Assembly (NCBI GenBank): GCA_049975385.1
Contig: JBNGDO010000020.1
Coordinates: forward strand, 1-46,859
Direction: 5' to 3'
DNA length: 46,859 nucleotides
Source: DSWT01 sp049975385
GTDB lineage: Bacteria; Chloroflexota; Anaerolineae; B4-G1; SLSP01
Shown: positions 41,226 through 46,859 of the stretch, piece after piece
How the letters are laid out: each line of letters begins with the position of its first letter
How positions within the stretch are numbered: position 1 is the first letter of the stretch
The notes under the pieces: model-generated
Databases searched by the model: none
Seen by the model: the letters and a program-made list of their open reading frames with translations, nothing else
What the model was told of the DNA's origin: nothing
Program-made: the position numbers and the translations under genes

Positions 41226-41618
41226 ATGCCTATTGAACCTGGATTAACAAACGAAATCACGCACATCGTTGCCGAAAGTGATACGGCCACTGTCTACGGC
41301 AGCGGTCTTGCTCCGGTGTTGAGCACACCGCACCTTGTCGCGTTGCTGGAGGGTGCAGCGCAGACGGCACTGACGCCTTATCTGGAACCTGGGCAAAGCT
41401 CGGTGGGTGTGCATGTCGATATCAGACATCTCGCCGCTACCCCGATCGGAATGTCTGTTCGCGTTTGTGCGAAAGTGACCGAAGTGGTACTGCCGCGCGT
41501 ATGTTTTCATGTGGAGGCCTGGGACGATGTGGAGAAGATCGGCGAAGGCAAACACGAGCGTTTTATCATTGATTGCGCGCGCTTTATGGCGCGGGTGACG
41601 CGCAAGCAGGGAGCGTGA
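41226..41618 (+). CDS. FlK-type hotdog thioesterase
   Basis: 130 aa. Hotdog-fold features fit the fluoroacetyl-CoA-thioesterase-like group: STPHLVALLEGAA with the Thr/Glu positions used in catalysis, VDIRHLAATPIGMSV with the key His, and GKHERFII. Most members outside Streptomyces hydrolyse unknown acyl-CoAs, so fluoroacetate resistance should not be assumed. AGGAG precedes the ATG. A 90-aa gene of unknown function follows 2 bp later, and both end at the terminator near 41950. Confidence 0.85.
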   Translation: MPIEPGLTNEITHIVAESDTATVYGSGLAPVLSTPHLVALLEGAAQTALTPYLEPGQSSVGVHVDIRHLAATPIGMSVRVCAKVTEVVLPRVCFHVEAWDDVEKIGEGKHERFIIDCARFMARVTRKQGA

Positions 41619-41620
41619 TA

Positions 41621-41893
41621 ATGTCAACGCCGACGGTCAACGGTGCCGATTTCCCCGAACACGTCTATCGACAAACGTTTGAAGCCATCTACGCATATCT
41701 CGAGGAACGTCTGTGTATTGATCCCACCTTCACACCCGAGGATATAAGGCAGTTCCTCGAGGATGCCTACGTGCGCCAGGGCAACAACTGGATCGGACGC
41801 GGGGTGCTGGAAGATAAAAAACTCGCCGCGGTCATCGCCGCCTACGAAAGTTTCCTCGCCAAGTGGGAGGCGGAATTGGAAATGGCATCGTAG
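41621..41893 (+). CDS. Small hypothetical protein
   Basis: 90 aa from ATG 41621, two bases after the thioesterase stop. It is helical and acidic, with FEAIYAYLEERLCIDPTF, EDIRQFLEDAYVRQGNNW and AYESFLAKWEAELEM. No family recognised. Close spacing suggests co-transcription with the thioesterase. Confidence 0.6.
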   Translation: MSTPTVNGADFPEHVYRQTFEAIYAYLEERLCIDPTFTPEDIRQFLEDAYVRQGNNWIGRGVLEDKKLAAVIAAYESFLAKWEAELEMAS

Positions 41894-41935
41894 CATCCTT
41901 ACATTACATCTTCGCTTGGGGAAGGTTCCTATGTA

Positions 41936-41978
41936 AACAGGGTTTGGGTGCAATGCACCCAAACCCTGTTCTTGTTTT
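41936..41978 (+). terminator. Strong intrinsic terminator after the thioesterase pair
   Basis: A perfect 17-bp inverted repeat (41936-41952 with 41954-41970, arm AACAGGGTTTGGGTGCA), effectively a 15-bp stem with a 5-nt loop, followed by TTCTTGTTTT. Confidence 0.9.
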
Positions 41979-42000
41979 CCACTTTTCATCCATTAAAAAC

Positions 42001-42028
42001 TTGACACGCCAGAAAACCAGTGTAGAAT
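42001..42028 (+). promoter_or_regulatory. Promoter of the TrmB-type regulator gene
   Basis: TTGACA (42001-42006), 16 bases, then TAGAAT (42023-42028). Transcription would begin near 42035, just before the TATAAC/GTTATA half-sites. Confidence 0.7.
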
Positions 42029-42043
42029 AATAGTAGTTGTTTT

Positions 42044-42069
42044 TATAACGTCTTAGTTATATCTATAAC
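42044..42069. promoter_or_regulatory. Candidate auto-operator of the TrmB-type regulator
   Basis: Three half-sites: TATAAC (42044-42049), GTTATA (42056-42061) and TATAAC (42064-42069). They form overlapping inverted repeats with 6-nt and 2-nt spacers between promoter and start codon. The position suits repression by the gene's own product. Confidence 0.6.
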
Positions 42070-42087
42070 CACTATGGAGGTGTGATC

Positions 42088-42900
42088 TTGACGACAGACT
42101 TGATCGACCATTTGACGCGACTGGGATTCTCCGAATACGAAGCCAAGGCTTATCTCGCGCTGCTTCGCGAGAGCCCCGTCACAGGTTACCAACTGGCGAA
42201 ACTTTCCAGTGTCCCTCGCTCGATGATCTATGAGGCGATGGGCAAGCTCGTGGCACGCGGTGCAGCGATGACATTGCGCGTTGACGGGGGGGTGAAGTAT
42301 GCGCCGGTTCCGCCGGAGGAGTTCCTCACGCAATTGCAACGCGAGCAGGAGGAACTGATCGGCTCTTTGCAGGATGATCTCACAGCGCTTGGTATGACCT
42401 CGGACCTGGATTACGTCTGGAACATCGAGGGGCACGAGAACATCCTCGCCAAAGCCGAAGAAATGCTCGCGCAGGCGCAGGAAAGCGTCTACATCGCGCT
42501 GTTCCCTTCCACGTTCCCGGCGTTGCGAGACGCTTTGGCGGAAACCGTGCAGCGCGGCGTGCGGGTCGTTATCTACACCACAGAGGATATCGACTTTCCA
42601 AGCTGCCGCGTGGTTGTCGCGCACGTCTCGGAAGAAACCCTGTCGCAGGCGCGAGGACTGGGGCTGATCCTCGTCATCGATGGAGAGGAAGTGCTCGTTG
42701 GTGAATGGCTGACGGCCTCCCAGGCGCGGGCGTCGTGGACGAGCAATGCGCTCCTGGTCTTTATCGCAGAACACCATCTCCGCACAGACCTGTACCTGCC
42801 GCAGTTACTCACAATGCTCGGCGATCAAGCGCTGGCTATTATCCAGGAAGAAGACCGGGAGTTGTTCGCGCGCGCGTTAGAGAGCCGGGTGGAGTGCTAA
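42088..42900 (+). CDS. TrmB-family transcriptional regulator
   Basis: 270 aa from TTG 42088, seven bases after GGAGG (42076-42080); GTG 42082 is too close to it. Residues ~5-70 are a winged helix-turn-helix of TrmB type: LTRLGFSEYEAKAYLALLRE, VTGYQLAKLSSVPRSMIYEA and KLVARGAAM. A short coiled region (EEFLTQLQREQEELIGSLQDD) follows for dimerisation. The rest (about 105-260) is the PLD-like effector domain of the family, which can bind sugars or other ligands. It may regulate itself and the downstream reductase. Ligand unknown. Confidence 0.9.
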   Translation: MTTDLIDHLTRLGFSEYEAKAYLALLRESPVTGYQLAKLSSVPRSMIYEAMGKLVARGAAMTLRVDGGVKYAPVPPEEFLTQLQREQEELIGSLQDDLTALGMTSDLDYVWNIEGHENILAKAEEMLAQAQESVYIALFPSTFPALRDALAETVQRGVRVVIYTTEDIDFPSCRVVVAHVSEETLSQARGLGLILVIDGEEVLVGEWLTASQARASWTSNALLVFIAEHHLRTDLYLPQLLTMLGDQALAIIQEEDRELFARALESRVEC

Positions 42901-42959
42901 AGAATCAGCGAGTCAGCGAATAGTAAATCACGTGCGCCGATTCTTAATTCGCTGATTCT
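42901..42959. repeat. GAATCAGC-family repeat with inverted ends
   Basis: The left arm AGAATCAGCGA (42901-42911) pairs with TCGCTGATTCT (42949-42959). The interior holds further GCGAATA/GCCGATT units. It fills the spacer between the TrmB gene and the reductase gene. Confidence 0.65.
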
Positions 42960-42979
42960 CTATAATCAGGAGGTCCATA

Positions 42980-44059
42980 ATGAAAATCTTAGTTTATGGC
43001 GCAGGGCCATTGGGCAGCGTTTTTGCCGCGAGACTCCATCAGGGTGGACACGATGTTTCGATTTTGGCGCGTGGACAGCGATTGGCCGACCTGCGCGAGC
43101 ACGGGGTGGTTATTCACAACATGATCAATGACCAATGGGTGACGGCGCACGTCAACGTCGTCGAGCAGCTTGCGCCGGACGATGACTACGAGCTGGTCAT
43201 CGTCATTATGCGCAAGAACAACGCGCTGGACGTTCTGCCCATCCTGGCGGCGAACACGCGCGTGCCGGACATCCTTTTCCTGATGAACAACGCCGCCGGA
43301 CCGGATGCGCTGGTGGAAGCGCTGGGTAAAGAACGGGTGCTGACCGGCTTCCCGGCCTCCGCCGGATACCGCGACGGGCACGTCATCCACTGCCTGACGG
43401 GTACGGAAGCGGAGCCATATCCCATCCCGTTTGGCGAGGTGGATGGGCGCGTCACGGAGCGAACGCGCCGCATCGCCGCCGCCATCGAAGCCGCGCCCGG
43501 CTTCACGGCGGATATCCGCACGGATATGGATGCCTGGCATAAGTATCACGTCGCGCTGCTGATGCCTTCATTGGCTCCGGCGCTGTATGCCTGCGGCACG
43601 GACCGGCTGCGCCTGCTCCGCACGCGGGACGCCCTCGTGCTGGCGATCCGCGCCATCCGTGAGGGGTTCCGCGTGTTGCAGGTCAAGGGGCTGCCGTTGA
43701 CGCCCGCGCGTTTGCGGCTGTTCACGTGGCTGCCGGAGCCGCTGCTGGTGTGGGTTCTGCGGAAGCGCTTCGCCGACGAGCGGGTGGAGATTGCGATGGT
43801 GCGGCACGCCAACGCTGCCCGCGACGAGATGAAACATCTCGCCGATGAGTTTATGGACATTGTAGGCACAACGAACATCCCCACCCCCAGTATTGAACGG
43901 CTGTATCCCTACTTCGACCTGGAGACGCCGCTGATGCCTGATAGCAGCCGGGAGATTCCGCTGGACTGGCACGGTGTGTGGGTCTGTGTGGGTGCGTTGG
44001 CAGCGATCGTCGCTGCCGGGGCGTGGCTGTGCAAGAAGTTGAAATCTTCAACGGATTGA
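42980..44059 (+). CDS. Ketopantoate reductase-like (PanE/ApbA) protein with C-terminal membrane helix
   Basis: 359 aa with AGGAGG upstream. The N-terminal Rossmann motif ILVYGAGPLGSVFAARL (GxGxxG at residues 7-12) binds NAD(P)H. Lys188 in WHKYHVALL matches the catalytic Lys of ketopantoate reductase. The last ~27 residues contain a hydrophobic helix (VCVGALAAIVAAGAWLC, about 337-353) followed by KKLKSS, so the enzyme appears anchored to the membrane; classic PanE proteins lack this. It may reduce a 2-oxo acid or a related substrate instead of ketopantoate. A short repeat (AACGGATTG type) spans the stop. Role in pantothenate synthesis is uncertain. Confidence 0.78.
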   Translation: MKILVYGAGPLGSVFAARLHQGGHDVSILARGQRLADLREHGVVIHNMINDQWVTAHVNVVEQLAPDDDYELVIVIMRKNNALDVLPILAANTRVPDILFLMNNAAGPDALVEALGKERVLTGFPASAGYRDGHVIHCLTGTEAEPYPIPFGEVDGRVTERTRRIAAAIEAAPGFTADIRTDMDAWHKYHVALLMPSLAPALYACGTDRLRLLRTRDALVLAIRAIREGFRVLQVKGLPLTPARLRLFTWLPEPLLVWVLRKRFADERVEIAMVRHANAARDEMKHLADEFMDIVGTTNIPTPSIERLYPYFDLETPLMPDSSREIPLDWHGVWVCVGALAAIVAAGAWLCKKLKSSTD

Positions 44060-44075
44060 ACGAAAGTAAACGGAT
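44041..44075. repeat. AACGGATTG-type repeat spanning the reductase stop
   Basis: TTCAACGGATTGAACG-AAAGTAAACGGA, closely repeated at 45372-45400 across the stop of the alpha/beta-hydrolase gene. It is present in reverse orientation (TCCGTTCGGTCCGTTCGAT) at 44459-44480. Confidence 0.65.
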
Positions 44076-44456
44076 ATGGAAGCCTGGAAGCAGCGCGCGC
44101 AGCAACTCAAAGCCGAAACGTACGCGCTGTACCTGGCCTACCGCGATCCGCGCACGCCGTGGTACGCGCGGATATTTGCCGCCATCGTCGTTGGCTATGC
44201 ATTCAGTCCCATTGACCTGGTCCCGGACTTTATCCCGGTGTTTGGCTATCTGGATGACCTGATCCTCGTCCCGTTCGGCATCTGGCTGGCGCTCAAGATG
44301 ATCCCGCCGGAGGTGATGGCTGACAGCCGGGGTAGGGTGCAGGAAGTGTTGGCGAACGGCAAACCTGTTAGTCGGGCCGCTGCTGTCGTCATTGTAGCGA
44401 TCTGGCTGCTGCTAGCGGCTCTGGGCATTGTCCTGACCGTCGGAATATTCAGATAA
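44076..44456 (+). CDS. DUF1232 (YkvA-like) membrane protein
   Basis: 126 aa. The DUF1232 core is clear: IFAAIVVGYAFSPIDLVPDF, then IPVFGYLDDLILVP. A C-terminal transmembrane helix (AAAVVIVAIWLLLAALGIVL) follows. Function of the family is unknown. The start lies 17 bp after the reductase stop, within the AACGGATTG repeat. Confidence 0.88.
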   Translation: MEAWKQRAQQLKAETYALYLAYRDPRTPWYARIFAAIVVGYAFSPIDLVPDFIPVFGYLDDLILVPFGIWLALKMIPPEVMADSRGRVQEVLANGKPVSRAAAVVIVAIWLLLAALGIVLTVGIFR

Positions 44457-44458
44457 AG

Positions 44459-44480
44459 ATCCGTTCGGTCCGTTCGATCT
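44459..44480. repeat. Inverted copy of the AACGGA-type repeat
   Basis: TCCGTTCGGTCCGTTCGAT is the reverse-complement family of the repeat at 44041-44075 and 45372-45400, so the DUF1232 gene is flanked by inverted copies. Confidence 0.55.
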
Positions 44481-44500
44481 GTTGACCAAAAGGAGGAAAG

Positions 44501-45394
44501 ATGGCTGACTTCCTGGAAAATCCAAAGATTGCGAAGTTGTACAGAGATGTACCGTGGGAGCAACTGGAACCGTATCGCCAGTTCCGCAACGCACACGCCT
44601 TTAAGCACATCACGCAGGACGGCGTGACGTGGGCGTATTACGATCTCGGCAGTGGCCCAGAGACCCGCCTGACGCTGACCGGCGCGCTTGCCATCCCTTA
44701 CTTCGATTGGCACCACCTGCTGTCTTTCGCGCAGACGCACCGCGTCATCGCGCCGTGCTATCCGGCGGTGGATACGATGGACGCGCTCTGCGATGGCCTT
44801 GCCGGCATTCTGCATCACGAGGGGATCGAGTGCGCGCACGTCCAGGGTGGCTCATATGGCGGCTTCGTCGCGCAGATCTTCGTGCGGCGCTACCCGGAAA
44901 TGACAGCTTCGCTCATCCTCTCCCACACACAGCCGACCTATCCCGACGATGAAGGGACGGCGAAGCTGGAACGGATGTTGCGTTGGGCAAAACTGCTGCC
45001 GGCTGGGATACTGCGCTGGATGCTGAGTCTCAGTCTGAGCAGGCTTATGCCGGAGAAGACGCCGGACGTGGCGCTCATACTCGCCATTTACGCCGAGTTA
45101 CTGCGCGTCCGTTTGCGCAAAGCGGACATTCTCAGCATCCTGGCGCGCACCGTGGACTACGAAGGCCACCGTTTTGCACCAGATGATCTGGTCGATTGGC
45201 CCGGTCGTATCCTGATCATGATGACCGAAAACGACCGCACCACGCCGGAAGAAGTGCGCGAGGATTTCAAGCGGCTCTACCCGCAGGCGCAAATCCACCT
45301 TTTCGAGGGGACAGGGCACGTGACCTCCTGGGAACAGGCGGAGGCATACCGCACCGTCATCAATAAATTCCTCAACGGATTGAACGGAAGTTAA
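44501..45394 (+). CDS. Alpha/beta hydrolase
   Basis: 297 aa with GGAGGAAAG upstream. The nucleophile elbow is GGSYGG with Ser118, the acid is likely Asp in MMTENDRTTPEE, and the His is in GTGHVTSWEQ, completing a plausible triad. A cap region (about 160-215) is rich in Leu/Arg. No signal peptide. Substrate unknown: an ester, a lactone or an acyl chain. The C-terminal residues LNGLNGS are encoded by the AACGGATTG-type repeat, so that tail is not conserved function. Confidence 0.85.
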   Translation: MADFLENPKIAKLYRDVPWEQLEPYRQFRNAHAFKHITQDGVTWAYYDLGSGPETRLTLTGALAIPYFDWHHLLSFAQTHRVIAPCYPAVDTMDALCDGLAGILHHEGIECAHVQGGSYGGFVAQIFVRRYPEMTASLILSHTQPTYPDDEGTAKLERMLRWAKLLPAGILRWMLSLSLSRLMPEKTPDVALILAIYAELLRVRLRKADILSILARTVDYEGHRFAPDDLVDWPGRILIMMTENDRTTPEEVREDFKRLYPQAQIHLFEGTGHVTSWEQAEAYRTVINKFLNGLNGS

Positions 45395-45400
45395 CGGAGG
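45372..45400. repeat. Second AACGGATTG-type repeat spanning the hydrolase stop
   Basis: CTCAACGGATTGAACGGAAGTTAACGGAGG; compare 44041-44075. It encodes the last residues and stop codon of the hydrolase, and its AACGGAGG end supplies a ribosome site for the next gene. Confidence 0.65.
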
Positions 45401-45407
45401 GAGGAAA

Positions 45408-46103
45408 ATGACCAAACAGTCAGCCGATATTGCCCGGGGTGTCACCCGGTGGATTTTCAAGAGCATCGTCTACACGGTGATTTTCGGCCTCGCGCTGTTT
45501 GCCCCATCCGGTGACCTGAGATGGGTCTGGGGATGGGTCTACCTTGCCATCTACATCATCAACCAGGTGCTCCTGACCGTGATCTTGCCGCCCGATTTGC
45601 TCTCGGAGCGTTCCACTGCCCAAGAAGGCAGCAAGGCCTGGGATCTTGTCCTCGCCAGCGTGGCGGCCTTGCTGATGCCGATTGCGGTGTACATCGTTGC
45701 TGGATTCGATCACGGTAAGGGATGGAGTGGGACATTCCCACTTGTGGTGCAAATTGTGGCGTTGGCGGTGATGGTCGCCGGTATCGCGCTGTCGGATTGG
45801 GCGATGGTGGCGAACCGTTTCTTCTCCGGCCTGGTGCGCATCCAGACGGATCGCGGGCAGACAGTGCAGACAGGCGGGCCGTATCGCTTCGTGCGGCATC
45901 CGGGCTACGTCGGCGGGATTTTGCACCACGTCGCCGCGCCGCTGATGCTCGGCTCGTGGTGGGCGTTGATTCCGGGCGTTACCGGCGCGCTGCTGTTCGT
46001 CATCCGCACCGCGCTGAAAGACAAAACGCTTCAGCAAGAACTACCCGGTTATGTCGAGTATGCGCACAAGACGCGCTATCGGCTCTTGCCAGGGGTGTGG
46101 TGA
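45408..46103 (+). CDS. Isoprenylcysteine carboxyl methyltransferase-like (ICMT/PEMT) membrane protein
   Basis: 231 aa with about five transmembrane helices. The C-terminal half has the family signature: TGGPYRFVRHPGYVGGIL for SAM binding, then KTLQQELPGYVEYAHKTRYRLLPGVW. Bacterial members methylate lipids, quinones or unknown small molecules. Protein prenylation is not implied. It lies 13 bp after the hydrolase stop and directly abuts the phosphatase gene, so the three are one transcript. Confidence 0.9.
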   Translation: MTKQSADIARGVTRWIFKSIVYTVIFGLALFAPSGDLRWVWGWVYLAIYIINQVLLTVILPPDLLSERSTAQEGSKAWDLVLASVAALLMPIAVYIVAGFDHGKGWSGTFPLVVQIVALAVMVAGIALSDWAMVANRFFSGLVRIQTDRGQTVQTGGPYRFVRHPGYVGGILHHVAAPLMLGSWWALIPGVTGALLFVIRTALKDKTLQQELPGYVEYAHKTRYRLLPGVW

Positions 46104-46709
46104 ATGATGAGGCTCTATTTCACACGACACGGCGAGAGCGAAGCCAACCTTCTGCGCGAACATTCAAATCGCGGATTTCGACATCCACTCACGGTTACAG
46201 GCAGAGCGCAGGCTGCGGCGCTGGCGCGAAAACTTGAAGGGGTCGCCGTCACACGGTTATTCACCAGCCCGATTATGCGCGCCGTGCAGACGGCGGAGAT
46301 TCTGTCCGGCGCACTCGGCATCCCCTACGAGATTGCTGACGCGCTGCGCGAGTACGACTGCGGCATCCTGGAAGGCCGGGCCGACGAGGCCGCGTGGCAG
46401 CTGCACTTCGCGGTCTTCGATGCCTGGGTGCAGAAAAGTGATTGGGAACGGCGCATTGAGGGCGGCGAAAGTTTTATCGAAATCCGCAACCGGTTCGTGC
46501 CCTTTATCGAGCGTTTGATCGCCGAATATGAAGGATCTGCGGCCGACATCGTGTTGGTGGGGCACGGCGGTCTGTATCGCTGTATGCTACCGCTGGTATT
46601 GGCGAACGCCGATTTCGATTTCGTCTTGAACCAGCCTATGGGCAACACAGTCTGCATCGTCACTGAAACCAGGCCAGAAGGCCTGGCCTTGATCAACTGG
46701 GAGGGATAG
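46104..46709 (+). CDS. Histidine phosphatase family protein (phosphoglycerate-mutase-like)
   Basis: 201 aa. The RHGE motif with catalytic His9 (LYFTRHGESEANLL), the second arginine motif SPIMRAVQTAEIL, EYDCGILEGR, and the late VGHGG with the second His are all present, so it should be active. Likely a phosphatase on a sugar phosphate, nucleotide or similar small phosphate ester. Two consecutive ATG codons begin it (46104, 46107), directly after the methyltransferase stop. Confidence 0.92.
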   Translation: MMRLYFTRHGESEANLLREHSNRGFRHPLTVTGRAQAAALARKLEGVAVTRLFTSPIMRAVQTAEILSGALGIPYEIADALREYDCGILEGRADEAAWQLHFAVFDAWVQKSDWERRIEGGESFIEIRNRFVPFIERLIAEYEGSAADIVLVGHGGLYRCMLPLVLANADFDFVLNQPMGNTVCIVTETRPEGLALINWEG

Positions 46710-46713
46710 ACAA

Positions 46714-46859
46714 ATGGAACTGTTTCCGGAACTCGAATTTGGACTGCTCAATGGATGGATTTTCCTGGTATTGCTCAGCCTGACCGATGGCATTTGCTTC
46801 CTGATTTTCCCTAAGGACGTGGTCAAACGACTCTTCGACCGCTCCGGCTGGAGTCAGAA
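46714..46859 (+). CDS. Membrane protein, truncated by the window end
   Basis: The first 48 codons are present: MELFPELEFGLLNGWIFLVL, then SLTDGICFLIFPKDVVKRLF. One hydrophobic segment is followed by a basic stretch. The start resembles the N-terminal helix of another ICMT-like methyltransferase, but the conserved C-terminal part lies beyond the window. It starts 4 bp after the phosphatase stop. Confidence 0.65.
   Translation, partial: MELFPELEFGLLNGWIFLVLLSLTDGICFLIFPKDVVKRLFDRSGWSQ

Noticed and set aside
24478..42959. Short repeats considered as CRISPR arrays
   Set aside because: Units are 7-9 bp, directly adjacent, without unique spacers, and no cas genes are nearby.

Overview
The window reads as a high-GC chromosomal scaffold from a Chloroflexota bacterium, probably of the Anaerolineae type. 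This is inferred from family content, not from a marker gene. The signs are a secreted amylase ending in a YLPLIMR tail, a conserved-looking minus-strand operon that joins a GlmL/MutL-type ATPase to unnamed membrane proteins, and many small toxin-antitoxin pairs. It is an assembled draft: a 100-N gap interrupts one gene at 21598-21697. I saw no rRNA, tRNA, CRISPR array, insertion sequence or prophage.

Layout. (1) 108-7508: a carbohydrate pair, a cytosolic GH3 beta-glycosidase followed by a very large secreted GH13 amylase/pullulanase, closed by a 14-bp terminator hairpin. (2) 7592-8428: an aminoglycoside-adenylyltransferase-like gene. (3) 16687 down to 8440, minus strand: seven genes with essentially no spacing. 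They encode a short protein, two membrane proteins, a 1031-aa double-zinc-ribbon protein with about 17 'PDWL' repeats, another membrane protein, a GlmL-like ASKHA ATPase and a KOW/barrel protein. A divergent lipoprotein gene lies upstream. This is the best candidate for an undescribed molecular machine. (4) 18363-21905: methyltransferase, small membrane protein, M3 oligopeptidase and a gapped small gene. (5) 22225-23020: a Phd/VapC-type toxin-antitoxin operon with a consensus promoter and a two-palindrome operator.

(6) 23133-35706: a large central-carbon cluster. It holds a succinyl/citryl-CoA synthetase-like pair whose beta subunit is fused to a two-cluster ferredoxin domain, a short citryl-CoA-lyase-like enzyme, an HD-domain protein, two complete heterodimeric aconitase/isopropylmalate-dehydratase-like enzymes and an isocitrate dehydrogenase with an NADP-type motif. 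Together they could run 2-oxoglutarate <-> isocitrate <-> citrate <-> citryl-CoA <-> acetyl-CoA + oxaloacetate in either direction; the second dehydratase implies a second substrate. DUF433/DUF5615, MNT/HEPN and 76-aa/nucleotidyltransferase pairs sit among these genes and separate dehydratase subunits. The cluster is preceded by a promoter-leader-terminator arrangement that looks like attenuation control.

(7) 35714-46859: two polytopic glycosyltransferase-like proteins, ScpA, a site-2-protease-like protein, a FlK-type thioesterase, a TrmB-type regulator with a likely auto-operator, a ketopantoate-reductase-like protein with a membrane tail, DUF1232, an alpha/beta hydrolase, an ICMT-like methyltransferase, a histidine phosphatase and a truncated membrane protein.

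A theme across the right two thirds is degenerate short tandem repeats, mostly 7-mers and some 8-9-mers, in intergenic spacers. They often fold into long hairpins. In several places they have become coding sequence: in-frame linkers in the CoA-synthetase beta subunit and in one dehydratase, a C-terminal tail, an N-terminus with a Shine-Dalgarno sequence, and a stop codon.
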